This document shows positions 1 to 11,410 of a DNA stretch of 64,000 bases, piece by piece (position 1 is the first letter of the stretch; every line of letters begins with the position of its first letter). The stretch is from positions 170,820 to 234,819 of the forward strand of contig NMRB01000473.1 in assembly GCA_002633025.1 (NCBI GenBank). The letters are read 5' to 3'. The position numbers and the translations under genes were made by a program. Origin of the DNA: Notospermus geniculatus. Lineage: Eukaryota > Nemertea > Pilidiophora > Heteronemertea > Lineidae. Under the pieces are notes generated by a model. The model saw only the letters and a program-made list of their open reading frames with translations. It searched no databases and was not told where the DNA came from.

Positions 1-841
1 ATCTCAAATTAGGATAATTTTTTCCCCATTTTGAGATATATCCTGAAAAATCACACAAAATGTTATGTCATTTAAGAAAATCCTTAAAATGGGAAAAAAT
101 TCTCCCTATTTGAGAAATTGAAAAACGTCGCGCAAAATTCCAAAATTTCCCACTTCTTATTTTCCACTTTTATTTCTTACTCTCTTTTATATACATCTTT
201 GATAAATCATGTGAATAAAACAGTGTGGATAATAATCAGAAAGCACGTGTCAGCAGTTTAACATCTTCAGCTTATTCAGGAAACTCAAATTTTGGTCTTC
301 GTGACTGTTTGAGTCTGCTGGTTTAAAAAATAAAGTATTGATTAAATGTATGTACGTAATTGACAGGGCTCACACGTAGGCCTATAGAAGAGTGTAGGAC
401 AGCGGTAGGTCCTGAATTGGTATACACGTGTATTTTGAAACGTTGGTCGAAATTGTGGCCGTGTGGAACGGGCATCAGACGGATCGATGAGATCTCAGTA
501 TGTTTTTTTTTTCGTCTGATAAAGATTATTACCACATTATATCGAGGCATTTGGTCTGAGAGAAAATACGTAAATTGGTCACATTACCAATTATATCATT
601 TTCTTTCATATTATCGTTCGGCGGGCAGTAGGAATTATCCAAACTAATTCATCCATGACTATTCATATGCATGATGACAGCCAATTCAATGGCATTAAAA
701 TGTGGATCATTTAATTCAGGTTAATAGTGTCTGAACTGTATTTTCCTGCGCAGACGCCTTTCTCCGCGAACTGTCGCAGGACTGTTAGTTGGCTCTTTAG
801 AGAAAATTTACTTATCGATATTTTCGTCAATAACTGAAAAG
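1..841. other. 5' flank of the SLC6 gene
   Basis: AT-rich, with an inverted-repeat element at the very edge (1-116). No clear TATA box or initiator could be assigned, and no coding sequence is recognised in 117-841. Confidence 0.6.
3..115. repeat. MITE-like inverted repeat
   Basis: Arms at about 3-35 and 82-115 are imperfect inverted copies around CTCAAAT and AATTTTTTCCC. The element may extend past the window edge. Confidence 0.6.
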
Positions 842-1091
842 ATGCCGATATCGCTAACATTTTTGAAAAATTCCTTCAAACTGGGAAAGCACAATGGAAC
901 AGCGGAATGGAAGAAAGAAGAGGAAAGTGGTAAAATGCTGCATGGAAAGGAAAAACAGACTAAAGAAGGTGAAGGCGGAGGAAAGGAGCATTGGGATCGC
1001 CAGATTGAGTTTTTCCTGAGTATGCTTGGAGTCTGCGTGGGTCTCGGAAACATCTGGCGGTTTCCATACATTGTCCATAGAAATGGTGGAG
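842..1091 (+). CDS. SLC6 transporter exon 1 (N-terminus and TM1)
   Basis: Encodes residues 1-83 plus one base of residue 84: a lysine/glutamate-rich cytosolic tail of about 50 residues, then the inner-gate region WDRQIEF and TM1. It ends at a GTGAGC donor in phase 1. A second in-frame Met at residue 32 is a possible alternative start. Confidence 0.93.
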
Positions 1092-4000
1092 GTGAGCATT
1101 GTTATTTGTAGCCAGCATATGGTACATGTAGCCAATTGCTTTTTTGACATAAACTATTTCTAACTCGGACAGTAGTTTTTTATGCGATTTTTGTTCTGTT
1201 CTTCACTTGACTCCCCATCTCTTCTCTTTAATTCTTCCGAACTGTTTAAATGTTTCTCTTTACTCAATGGGAAACTTCCAATTATCATGATATTCGAATT
1301 GAAATATCTGATGTAAATGTTGTGATTTACTTCGACCTTAGTTAGTTTATAACCACTAACTGAAAACATTTGTTTGAAAAAAACTACATTGGCATTTGAA
1401 GATTGTTTTTCTTTAAGTGATAGGTTTGTTTAGGACAGAGGGATGAAATGTTTGAAAACGTAAGGGAAAGGAAATAAACAACACTGGGCTTACTAGTTAA
1501 CTATAAAATCATGAAATAGTCGACACTGGCGTTGGAATGACCATTGCACAGGTCAGCTTAACATTTTCCATCTGCTATCGCTTCATGTTTTATTTGTCTA
1601 GGTGTGTTTCTTATTCCCTATTTCATCGCCATGCTCCTGATTGCCATACCGATGTACTATCTCGAGTTGATTCTTGGGCAATTCTCCGGATTGAAAGTAA
1701 CGAAACTGTACAGCTTCTGCCCACTGGTCAAAGGTGAGTGAAAAAAAGAATGGTACACATGTTATAAGGAATCAAACAATCAGGCTCGAGTAAGATATCT
1801 AACCCCAACTCGACTCCGAGCCCATTTGCTAGATGATGGCAGTAATGAGGTTTCAGCCATCATCGCTGTACGCCATTCAACATGTAAATTTGATACATGC
1901 CTAAGATTAGGTTTTAAGATTGATATTCTCGTCTTCCAATATCCTTTCGTTTTTTCCCCATGGCCATCTAAAAATAAAAGTGCCATCTCTCCTTCCAGGG
2001 GTAGGTTGGTCATGCGTTATCTTGATGTTCATCATGTCTATCCAGTACTCTCACTGCATCAATTTGGTGGTGTACTACCTCGGGATGTCGTTCTCAAAAG
2101 AACTACCCTGGGTTGGATGTAATAACACATGGAACACTGACAACTGCTCCACAAGGAATATATCAATGTACACTATTCCCAGCAACGAAACAGCAGAACC
2201 AGAAATCTTTATGAATGCCACAGGCACGACAACAAGGCAGCTTATGACCCCAGCTGAGGAGTTCTGGCAGTAAGTTAACAGGGTTGTTTTTCTCATGGCA
2301 ACGTATCCTCGCTTAGGCCTACCTAGGATTGGTAGGGAGATGGACCCCAGTTTTAGAGAAATGCACATGTAATCGGGCATGTAATGCGGGTAGAGAGTGT
2401 AACAGGTGTACAGGTGACAGTCGTCCTTACACAATCTTGAGCGGGAATTAAGGGATGTACATGTACATGTACAAATACAAATGTAGCTTGAAATGTGTCA
2501 CACAACAACCTCATTAAACTGACCGACGGTTTTAGATCAAGTTAAATTTTGTGTCTTGTGGACACACTTTTTTATTTGTTGGATTACGAAACTCCCAATC
2601 CAAAAATATGTCCGGGTGGGCGGAAAAAATAAAAATAAAAATGACTATTTTTTTTATTTCACATTTCAACAAAATACTACAACTCAAGATGATATTGGAG
2701 AAAATAAAAAAATCACCAATTTTCAAATTTGGATGGCCTGAAATGCGATTTCCCAGCATTTGAGGATGTATTTTAGCACTCTGACATACGCATCTTATGA
2801 GCATATTTTGCCGACGCAACCTTTTTTTCTTTACTTTTTCTTTCGTACATGATCTTAGGCGGAATTTATGGTCGGCGCCGGGAAAAAACACTCGTCAAAA
2901 ACGGCCGTCGGGTTTTGATTTTTTCACTTTCGGCGGATTCGTAATCCAACAAATAAAAAAGTGTGGCCTTATGTACTCTTTCTCGGATCTTTTTCATAAC
3001 AAGCTGGCCAAAACAAATCCAGGCCATCGGAAATTTCCACTTACGTTGCGCTATTGATTCTTAAAGGAATTCCTCAGATAACCATGCTTATACGGCATGA
3101 ATATAAAATTGCTTTGATGTCATGAAAATTGAATCAAGTGGGAAAATGGGATGATATTATGAACATAACAAGTCAGGGGCAGTGAACCATGACATATATT
3201 GTTGTGATACGACATGTCTGAACACTTATGACTACTTTTGTCAACGAAGCGGGGTTCATTATTGGCAGACGGATTTGTCCGATTCAAGTCCGTAAAAAAT
3301 CGATCATTAAACATACACTGCTACATGTGGAAAAAACAGAAGATTCTACAGAATAGTGTGTGCAGCAGAGTGTTAAGCACTTTCTGAAAATTTAGAGAAA
3401 AGATTCAGGGTCAAAAGAATTATATTATGTCATTGCCCATGACCCTGGAAGGTCCCTCCAAGGTGTAACATAAAACGCAGGTCATGGTTCAGATGCAATG
3501 CCTTTAACTAAATAAATGGCTCCTGTAATTTCACAGAAAGTGCTCGAAACTCTGCTGCCAGAAAATTCTGTTAAATTCTTCTATTTTTTTCGCACAGTGT
3601 AGGCTTTTGCGTTGTCGTATCTGGAAAATTAGGGGCACACGGACTGGAAACGGACCGGATCCGTGTGAACCTCGCTTAAAGCAAGGTTCATTGGCACACG
3701 GAATTGGTCCGGTTCATGTCCGTAAAAAATCTATCAAATGGATTTCAGCGTGGTCGTATCCGAAAAACTAGGGGCAAACGGACTGGAAACGGATCGGATC
3801 CGTGTGCCAATGAACCTTGCTTAACTCTGACCATTTCATCTCTGCAGGTATAGCGTACTTGAGCTGACTGATGGAATCGACAATATCGGTGGCTTTAGGT
3901 GGCAGCTTATCATGTGTCACTTGGCAGTATGGACAACGGTCTTCCTTTGTCTCATTAAAGGTATCAAGTCAACTGGCAAGGTTCGTAGTCAGTGCGTATG

Positions 4001-7000
4001 ACCAGACTTATTGTCATTCAGAATTATTGGAGTTTGATCAAAAGCATCCCCACTTAATGAGAAGGGAACGTTTGAATCATTGGTTTTTCTCGACCCTGTT
4101 TCGATGGCAAAGGTGATAGTGTAGAGTGAGTTTTACCCGTTCTGTCGTGGGCAGAACAATGTTATTATGGGTACACGCCTAGAGCGAAGAGTGGCCTGCA
4201 ATAATCCTCTGAGACGTGCAAATCCAAATGAAAAAAAAAGTTTAAAAATTAATCATGAAGATATTGTGTTGTGTTTTAAAAATCACGAACATCACTGCCT
4301 TGTTTTTGAATGAAATTACGAAGAAGCCACCACAGAGTCGAACGCTCGTCTCAACAGAAGTATCAGTCGATACACAAAATGATGCCACAAGCAGTGGCCA
4401 ACACGGCTAAAGCTGGAGAATATTGGCTGGTATTCATAAAAGCTAGCAAATGCCATTCATCTTTCGACTTTTGTGTCATTTTACGCTCATTCTGTCACAC
4501 CGTCGCAATCTCATTGTGATATATTCACTGGAAACTCTCATTCAAAACATTTTCAGAGTCATTCTTACGATTTTGTGCTCTCATGCATGACAAAACCATT
4601 TCAAATCGAAATGGTTTTGAATTGAATCCGTCTGAGGTATTAATCATTTTCACAATGGTGCATGATAAATCGATAACAACCAATCATATTACATTTTTTT
4701 TTGTAACATGATTGGAAACCCTAACAAACACAAATTCCTCTGGAGAAGTAAATCCTGGGTGACGGCACATCCCTTTTCTGCAAAGAAAATCACAACCGTG
4801 CATCGTAAACCGTCGTATCGTTTTTGTGGTGTAGTTAAGCCCAAGCGAATGATGGCATATCCTTCCTTAGACAACATCATTGAGTACTTGTGTGTCTTGT
4901 AAACGTCAACTCTGCATACGAGGTCACATGTATGCAGTGTGTTGAGACGCACATCTGACTAATCACCCTTTCCTTCCTATTGTTGCACCCTGTATATAAC
5001 GTTTAGCTTCGTACACCTCTTCCTGCCTCCAGTAAACAATGTGTATCTCTATCAGAAATACGAATAAAGATATATATATATATATATGGGTGTGAACTCG
5101 AACAAGTAACACTCGCCATCTTTTCTCTCAACTCCAGGTAGTTTACTTCACAGCTACAGCGCCGTATGTTTTCTTGACGATATTACTCATCCGAGGGTGT
5201 ATGTTGCCAGGATCTCGAGAGGGTATCCTGTATTATCTGATGCCTCGTGATTGGAGCAAACTGCTTGACCTTAAGGTAAACACATGGACGTTTGTGACAT
5301 AGGGATATATCAGGGTCCCTCCTCTAAACGGCCTTCCCTGGTAAACAATTTTTGATCAGAAAAGTTTGATGAGAAATCCTGGTCAAGTTGAAACAGTAGA
5401 GTGCAGATGTCTGTTCTGTTTTTCAGTTGTGGTCTGAAGCCTTTCTGCAAATATTCTTCTCTGTCGGCATGGGAAATGGAAATATTCAAACGTTTGCAAG
5501 CTATAACAGATTCCACAATAACTGTCGAAGGTGAGTATTTGCAGATATCCTCCGCATCTCAGTGGAGATCTGTATGGAGTCACTTCATGGACTGGTGTGA
5601 CGAATCCAGGTGGCGTTAGTGCAAAACTGCATTGAGATTCCATAGAAATAAAGATCCCATGTTAATATGTACGCCCACACGGCCGTTCACATGGAACTGT
5701 CAGAAACAGAGTGCCTCGTTGTAGAATGGAGATATGGAGGTAAAGTTGCCTCCGAGCCCAAGTGCCAAAAGATTTGAGCGTGGCCTGCTCAGCAGATAAG
5801 GGGTCTTTCATTCAATGACACGTGTGTTTTTTTCAGGGACGCCTTCTTAATCACCATCATCAACTGCCTTACTAGCTTCTATGGAGGGTTCGCCATTTTT
5901 TCCGTGATGGGCTACTTGGCAACATCAACTGGTGTGCCTGTAGAAAAGGTCATTACATCAGGTGAGGCGCATTAGCTGTACACCGGATGAAGGTGTACAT
6001 CATTCATGCATTTTGTATTGAGAATTGGCGTTGCTTAACATTCGAATCCATTTCAGGTCCGGGTCTAGCCTTCGTCGCCTACCCTGAAGCATTGGGTCTG
6101 CTGCCGCTTCCTCAGTTATGGTCCGTTCTTTTCTTTCTCACGCTCGCCACGCTGGGATTTGGAAGTCAGGTATAAATAAATATACACGAAATGAGCTGCA
6201 ATGAAATTCCAAACCCATTAAACATCGGAATGTGTGGAAAGGGTTACTGCTCATCCGCGGTCCATGAAACGTGTTTAAGAAGTGGCAAATACGAGAAACG
6301 CAAACAAAAATTAACAAAAAAATAATTACCTACCTGTACCTGTCCCATTCAAACGAAAACGCCATTCTTTGGTCTCTGTTTCTCTTTGTTTAAAAATTAC
6401 GCAAGGCGAAGTGACATGAACAGTCGTCATGGTAACTGAGTGGAATCAATTACGAAACAAACTTATGGCACTAAAAATGTGACACGAAGTTATTTTAGGA
6501 CGTGGTCACACAGCACGCATCATTTACAAGCTCGATTACAAAAGGGTAGAAATGGCCAAAGGGTAATGACGAGATACATGTATTACATTACATTGGATGC
6601 TTATGGCCTATACACACGATCCAATTGTTCATCCATTTTTTTGGGAAATTCAGATTCCGGGCCTATTAGGGCTTCAGTGTTTAAACCTGCATGTAGGCCT
6701 TTATTGAGCATATTCTGAAAATTGGATGAAAAATTGGATCGTGTCTATTGCCCATTATTCATCATCAAACATTCCACTGAATAAATTACCATTATGATGA
6801 TTCAGTCAACATCAAATAGCATATTCAAATATTATACTTCAATCATCTAAGTTTTAAAAATTCCAACTTTTGGGAAATGGTCATTTGTTTGGAAAATGCC
6901 CCAATTTTTTTTTCAATCTGATCAACTAAAGAAAGTTTTTTGCACTTACTATTTATTGGACACTACATTCATTTCCGGCGCGGATGAACACACTCTCTGT

Positions 7001-10000
7001 ATACAAACACAAACCTTGGAGGAATTATACTGACCGGCGGTGGCGATGATGAAACCTTTGAAGTGACCTCACTGTTCCTCCTGTCAGTATAATTCCTCCA
7101 AGCACAAACCAAGGATGAATATACATGTAACTGTAAAGGGTTCGAGGTCGAGGAATATGTGAAGATAATTATTCAGTTTTGTCGCTGATTTTAGCAACAT
7201 TTTCTATTTTGAATGGCACATGTATTGATCCAAGATACAGAATAGCACAAAATTGACACACAAAATGATAATAAGCAAGAAGTCAATCTCCAGAATTCAC
7301 GAATTTTCGACCCCAACCGGGGTCTTTTTCAAGTGGAACTTTACAATCTGAAACTCTAGAAAATGATGTGGCAACGTTTGTAGTCCAACCCATCCCATTC
7401 AAATAATCATTTTTTTCCAGGAATGAAGGTAAGTATAAATTGCATTAAGCGGGAAAGGGCAACACCTCTATCGAGAGGCTCTTCGTCATCTAAAGATGAT
7501 TGTTTCCCTTAGCTCTTTCTGTTGGCTAATGAACGTCCATTAACAATAAAATCCCAAGGCATCGGCAAATTGAGGTCACAGAGGTGCTATCTGCACCAGC
7601 CACAAAGCCATTTTGGAAACAGATTAGCAGAAATTAGCATATTTGATCGCTGTACCTTAATTTGTACCTTAATAGTCTAATAAAAATTAGACTAGTGACA
7701 TTTAAAGGAGTTAGACGCCGAAGTTGTAAACACTCACTCACTGGTTCTCTATCCACGGACGCCTGCGGTGCTGCCACCTATTGTCGGTGATATGTACTGA
7801 CGTGAATATCGTGAGTGAGTTGCATCAGACCGGGAACCAGTCTAACGATCACGGGTGCTGCCACCTGCACGAAGGAATAAAACTAGTTTGCCGACCATAT
7901 TTGTAAACAAACCAGCTTGTTTACAACTTCGGCGTCTAACACCTTTAAGTGTTCCTTGGAACAGTGTTGGAATTGTTTTGTGTACGGGCCCACAAAGTGA
8001 TTGACTGATTACATGTAACTAGATTAATATCACATGAACCTACATGTACATGTATGTACAATGTAAGGTCAGATAAATGAGATCACGAGTATGACGACTG
8101 CAACAGCTTTTGAACCGAGTGGGACTCCGACCTCTGTTCACACGTCAGAGGACCAAGCCTTGACTACCATCAGCGGCCCCTAGTGATCACAATCAAAAGC
8201 ATAATATGCCGGTTGGCGCGCCGAACTCGGACACGTGCAGGGGTGACAGGAATCTGTCTCCCTGGAATAATATCGAGTTTTGGCCTGATTGTTTTGCTGT
8301 TACCATGTCCCTGACTTCTATTTTTTCTGCTTTCAGTTCGGTAATGTCCTAACATGCATGACCGGTGTACAATGCGTCTGCCCAAATTTGTTCAAGGGAT
8401 TCAAACGCTCACTCATTTTGTTGGCAATGACATGTGGAGTGGGGTTCACTCTCGGACTGATCTTCTGTACGAGGGTAAGTTGCATTCTTCAGCACGCCAA
8501 GCCAGATTTCATCTTTCAAAAAATATATGAACATTGATTGGAGGCAACCATCAGAACTTAGATCAGGGGTGATAAAAAACGTTATATTTTACGCTCCTTA
8601 TGCTCCAGCGGGGTCACAACTTTGTAACACACTCATTGGGAAGGTCAATCATTCAAAACACTAATTAAGAATCCTTTTCCCAACAACCATCTCAATAATT
8701 TTGAGTCTAATAACAGATTTTCGCAACTCACTTATCAATTCGACAATGATTTCTCTTGATATCTTAGGCTGGGCTCTATTATTTCCAAATTGTCGACTGG
8801 TACGGTTCATCATTTTCCATGCTGTTCAACTCAGTCATCGAATGCCTGGCTGTCTCGTGGGCATACGGTAAGTTACTTCGGGGTGTCGTGGTGGCGCAGT
8901 GGACACATCGGCGCCTGCCACCACTGAGGTCGCGGGTTCGATCTCAGGTCGTGTCAGTGGCTTTATGTGGTAGAGAGGGCGATCTCTCCTCGACATCGTA
9001 GGTTCCTCCTACATATCATTAATATCGTCCAATATTGTTTGATGAGCAGCTACATGTATAATGCCCAACGTGGGCGCTTGCACTCCTGAGATAATATTTT
9101 TTTTACTTCATTGAACAACAGTGTTTTTCGAGTGCCCTTGGTTTTATTCTTGGCAATTGACGAACTTGTTTATGTTTTTCAAAGTTTTTTTCAATATTGA
9201 TTCAATCGTTTTTTTCCAGGCCTGTACCAGTTCTACAAGGATGCTGAGATGATGCTTGGGCGAAAGCCTAACATAATATTCAAAGGTCTTTGGGGAGTGG
9301 TCTCACCATTGTTGATGTTGGTAAGCTAATACAAGCCAAATGGCAACAACGGTTCGCTGGCATGAGGCTGAGGGCGAGGGGCACAGGCCTAATGTACCGT
9401 AAATAGGCCTATCAGTCAGCGCCACCATCGATGGCCAGAGAAACCAGGCTTGTCTGTATGGCCATCAGGAAGTTGCTATGAGCATCCTATTTAAGATGTC
9501 CTACTTTCCCCTGTGTGGTGAGACCTGAATACAGGCGCTATGCTACTGTATGTTTATTACCGTGACCTGGTTCATCCATGAACGTACGATCGATGTAGTG
9601 TATACAGAGCAGTCAGGAAATGTGGCCAACAAGAATGTGGAAATGTCCAAGTATTTGAATTATCTTAGTTATCAATTAAGCGTGGAAGTTGTTGCTACAC
9701 ATGAAAGAATGAGTTGAAGTATAGTGGCTTACCTAATGAAGGGTTAGAAAAGGTATCACAATGGGTCTAATTTCTCAAGTGATGAAAAGAATCTCCACCA
9801 TTTTTAGTGTCCAACACCTGGTCCCCTGCCTATTACAGCCGCTCCGCTATAGGCCTACAGTACAACAGGAGTCGAGGACAGAGGACCCGCATGAAAATGA
9901 TCCTAAATAATCTCGTCATTTGGTCAAAAAATCGTCCAAAAAGCACCAAGCCGATTATATTATTCAAATTGCTTAGCAGGGGACACAATATCACGCCAAA

Positions 10001-11306
10001 TGATTAGCTATTGCGTCGATAATCAGTAGATTACGTGAATGGAAAAGGAGAAAATGGAGGCGAAAAATTGACCTACTTTTAAAAGTGTGATGATTTTAGT
10101 GGTGAGAATGCCTCAAGGCCAGCTCACCAAAAACCCAAGATTACGCAATCTTTAAAGCGCAACAACTGCCACTTTGAAACGAGGGTTTGTTTAAGGACTT
10201 TGCCCATAACTTGCAATGGAAAACGTATTTTCCAATCCCATATTTGAAACTAATACGGCATAAATACACCTCAACCTGTGATTTACCATCTGGCCCCTTG
10301 TGAGAGAAGAGGTCGGAGATGCAAGGATCCATAAATAAATGCAATTTTGCTGAGGAAGGCTGTGAATATACATGTATCTCCGTCCAGTGATTATAAGTTA
10401 CGGTTCAGATGAACGAAACATGTTCACGTACAACCTGTCAAGAACATAGGAGCGACGTCTATACGTCGCTCGTAGAACTAGCCCGGTTGTTCCTGCGACA
10501 AATCACCTACAGCCTCTTGATCTTTAATATTTCCCGATGTGAGACAATTTTAATCGCAATATGAATAAATGAATGACCACGATTTCTTGAAATAATAGGC
10601 CTACATGTTTGTAACCCATTTTTACTGAGGTGAAATTTATTTCAGGTCTTCTTCATTTATTCACTCACCGGTTTCGTCGCACCCAGCTACGGTAGCTACT
10701 TCTACCCACCCTGGGCCATTGCTTTGGCTTGGTTACTGGCAGCGGCCGCCATCATACAGATACCGTCCTTTGCAATTATTGGTTTGATCAAAGCGAAAGG
10801 CGGTTTAAAAGAGGTCAGTGTAGTTACGTACATGGTTTACACGTATGTCTGCCGTGTAGCGGTGGTAATAAGCTGTGAAATTTAAAAGCCTGCAGTAAAC
10901 GAACACTACTCAATGGTAGTCATGAAGACGTTTATTTGGAACAAAGTTGCTACCCTAAAATCGCCATTCGATTGTCCTGGCTCATTCCGACGTTGCTCTT
11001 TCCACATATACGGGAAATATTTACTCTTTCCATTTGCCCATTACTGCCAGGCTTAATCAACAGGGTCAGTGCTGCTTACTCAGTAGATAAAAAAATTAAC
11101 ACATACATGTAAATGTATATGATACATCATGTAATGTTATAATTATTTGAACTTTTCAGCGATTGAAATCACTAATCCGACCACGTGAAAGCTGGAAACC
11201 ACAGGACCTGGACGCACAGATGTCCTACAAGTACTCTTATGGATTCAACGAACCAAGAAAGCAACGACAAGAGAAGAAACTCTTGAATGATTGCACTGCT
11301 GTGTAA
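842..11306 (+). CDS. SLC6-family sodium/chloride-dependent transporter, complete 13-exon gene
   Basis: Exons join in frame as 842-1091, 1602-1733, 1999-2269, 3848-3980, 5138-5275, 5427-5530, 5837-5961, 6057-6169, 8337-8474, 8768-8867, 9220-9320, 10646-10813 and 11160-11306. They total 1920 nt and 639 residues, the usual size for this family of plasma-membrane symporters for amino acids or neurotransmitters. The TM1 signature [10 protein letters not shown] is at residues 67-76. Gly67 stands where monoamine carriers have Asp, which favours an amino-acid-type substrate. Chloride-site residues Tyr103, Gln316, Ser320, Asn352 and Ser356 are all present. The second outer loop has a C-x8-C pair (168/177) and five N-glycosylation sequons. 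TM8 has Gly420 where most animal members have the Na2-site Asp. The C-terminus is -T-A-V, a PDZ class I pattern. The exact substrate and subfamily are not resolved. The start at 842 is the first ATG in the exon carrying TM1; upstream non-coding exons cannot be excluded. Confidence 0.95.
1602..1733 (+). CDS. SLC6 transporter exon 2 (TM1 end and TM2)
   Basis: Phase 1 to 1. Encodes residues 84-127, including the TM2 signature [10 protein letters not shown] with the chloride-site tyrosine (Tyr103). Acceptor TTTGTCTAG, donor GTGAGTG. Confidence 0.95.
1999..2269 (+). CDS. SLC6 transporter exon 3 (TM3 and outer loop 2)
   Basis: Phase 1 to 2. Encodes TM3 and the large second extracellular loop. The conserved disulphide pair is Cys168-Cys177 and sequons begin at Asn169, 176, 181, 190 and 200. 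Acceptor TCCTTCCAG, donor GTAAGTT. Confidence 0.94.
2563..2965. mobile_element. MITE with 28-bp perfect terminal inverted repeats
   Basis: Arms 2563-2590 and 2938-2965 are perfect inverted copies beginning CACACTTTTTTATTTG. The element is 403 bp, AT-rich inside, with no transposase. No clear target duplication is seen. It sits in SLC6 intron 3. Confidence 0.8.
3277..3822. repeat. nested direct and inverted repeat cluster
   Basis: A 54-bp block at 3614-3667 recurs at 3753-3806. A 23-bp arm at 3679-3701 is perfectly inverted at 3800-3822. A segment around GTCCGTAAAAAATC occurs at 3277-3307 and 3704-3736. The cluster lies immediately upstream of exon 4 and is probably a foldback transposon remnant. 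Confidence 0.75.
3848..3980 (+). CDS. SLC6 transporter exon 4 (end of outer loop 2 and TM4)
   Basis: Phase 2 to 0. Encodes [18 protein letters not shown] and TM4, ending GIKSTGK as in the family. The donor AAG/GTTCGT is weak. A competing GTATCA at 3961 would drop the conserved GIKSTGK and break the frame, so the later donor is chosen. Confidence 0.92.
4591..4619. repeat. short perfect hairpin
   Basis: 12-bp arms CAAAACCATTTC and GAAATGGTTTTG around a 5-base loop in SLC6 intron 4. Possibly a MITE core; nothing else is known. Confidence 0.6.
5138..5275 (+). CDS. SLC6 transporter exon 5 (TM5)
   Basis: Phase 0 to 0, 46 codons. Encodes TM5 and the family motif [14 protein letters not shown] preceding TM6. 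Acceptor ACTCCAG, donor GTAAAC. Confidence 0.95.
5427..5530 (+). CDS. SLC6 transporter exon 6 (TM6)
   Basis: Phase 0 to 2. Carries [20 protein letters not shown]; Gln316 and Ser320 match the chloride-coordinating positions of the family, and the unwound TM6 centre is glycine-rich. Donor GTGAGT. Confidence 0.95.
5837..5961 (+). CDS. SLC6 transporter exon 7 (TM7)
   Basis: Phase 2 to 1. Carries [20 protein letters not shown], with Asn352 and Ser356 at the sodium/chloride site positions. Polypyrimidine acceptor TTTTTTTCAG, donor GTGAGG. Confidence 0.95.
6057..6169 (+). CDS. SLC6 transporter exon 8 (TM8)
   Basis: Phase 1 to 0. Carries [20 protein letters not shown] and TM8, ending LGFGSQ. The position usually Asp in LGLDSQF is Gly420. 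The intron that follows is the gene's longest (6170-8336). Confidence 0.94.
6605..6753. mobile_element. MITE-like inverted repeat in SLC6 intron 8
   Basis: Arms around ACACGATCCAATT and TTCATCCA at the left are inverted at 6715-6745 as TTGGATGAAAAATTGGATCG. About 149 bp with no coding capacity. Confidence 0.68.
7015..7102. mobile_element. short MITE with flanking 7-bp duplication
   Basis: 20-bp perfect ends CTTGGAGGAATTATACTGAC (7015-7034) and its inverse (7083-7102), flanked on both sides by CACAAAC. A partial copy of the same end lies at 20830-20860 inside another element. Confidence 0.78.
7238..7345 (-). repeat. dispersed repeat related to the 24-kb foldback arms
   Basis: Shares ACACACAAAATGATA and the hairpin block ACCCCAACCGGGGT with the arms at 23930-24342. 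The CTGANGA element of the hammerhead-like core is degraded here. Confidence 0.6.
7700..7948. mobile_element. MITE with about 30-bp terminal inverted repeats
   Basis: Left arm TTAGACGCCGAAGTTGTAAAC (from 7701) is inverted at 7919-7948 with one mismatch. 249 bp, non-coding, in SLC6 intron 8. Confidence 0.78.
8337..8474 (+). CDS. SLC6 transporter exon 9 (end of TM8 and TM9)
   Basis: Phase 0 to 0, 46 codons. Encodes the rest of TM8, the inner-loop segment FKGFKRS and TM9. Acceptor TGCTTTCAG, donor GTAAGT. Confidence 0.93.
8768..8867 (+). CDS. SLC6 transporter exon 10 (outer loop and TM10)
   Basis: Phase 0 to 1. Encodes [19 protein letters not shown] and [11 protein letters not shown], the family pattern before and within TM10. 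A SINE is inserted just after its donor. Confidence 0.94.
8879..9095 (+). mobile_element. tRNA-derived SINE, copy 1
   Basis: A pol III box A-like TGGCGCAGTGG (8892-8902) and box B-like GGGTTCGATCTC (8934-8945) lie 32 bases apart, followed by a shared tail with GTAGAGAGGGCGA and a T-rich end. Inserted 11 bases after the exon 10 donor. Two more copies lie in the ANKS1 gene. Confidence 0.78.
9220..9320 (+). CDS. SLC6 transporter exon 11 (TM10-TM11)
   Basis: Phase 1 to 0. Encodes [18 protein letters not shown], the cytosolic loop typical of the family, and the start of TM11. Acceptor TTTTTCCAG, donor GTAAGC. Confidence 0.94.
10450..10471. repeat. 22-nt palindrome
   Basis: GAGCGACGT-CTAT-ACGTCGCTC, a perfect GC-rich hairpin in AT-rich intron 11. 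No function is assigned. Confidence 0.6.
10646..10813 (+). CDS. SLC6 transporter exon 12 (TM11-TM12)
   Basis: Phase 0 to 0, 56 codons. Encodes the end of TM11, [20 protein letters not shown] (TM12) and the start of the cytosolic tail. Donor GTCAGT. Confidence 0.93.
11160..11306 (+). CDS. SLC6 transporter exon 13 (C-terminal tail and stop)
   Basis: Encodes a 48-residue charged tail beginning [12 protein letters not shown] and ending CTAV before TAA at 11304. The RPRESWKP motif after TM12 is typical of SLC6 tails. The last three residues fit a class I PDZ ligand. Confidence 0.93.
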   Translation, partial: RLKSLIRPRESWKPQDLDAQMSYKYSYGFNEPRKQRQEKKLLNDCTAV

Positions 11307-11360
11307 CCTGTGGACCAAGTTATATCGATACAGACGATGCACTTGACCATGAACAATATA

Positions 11361-11366
11361 AATAAA
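11361..11366 (+). promoter_or_regulatory. polyadenylation signal of the SLC6 gene
   Basis: AATAAA lies 55 bases past the stop codon, giving a very short 3' UTR. The cleavage site is not visible. Confidence 0.7.
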
Positions 11367-11410
11367 AGCAGATTTCAAACTAGTGCACGTACTGTACAAG
11401 AACTAGTATT

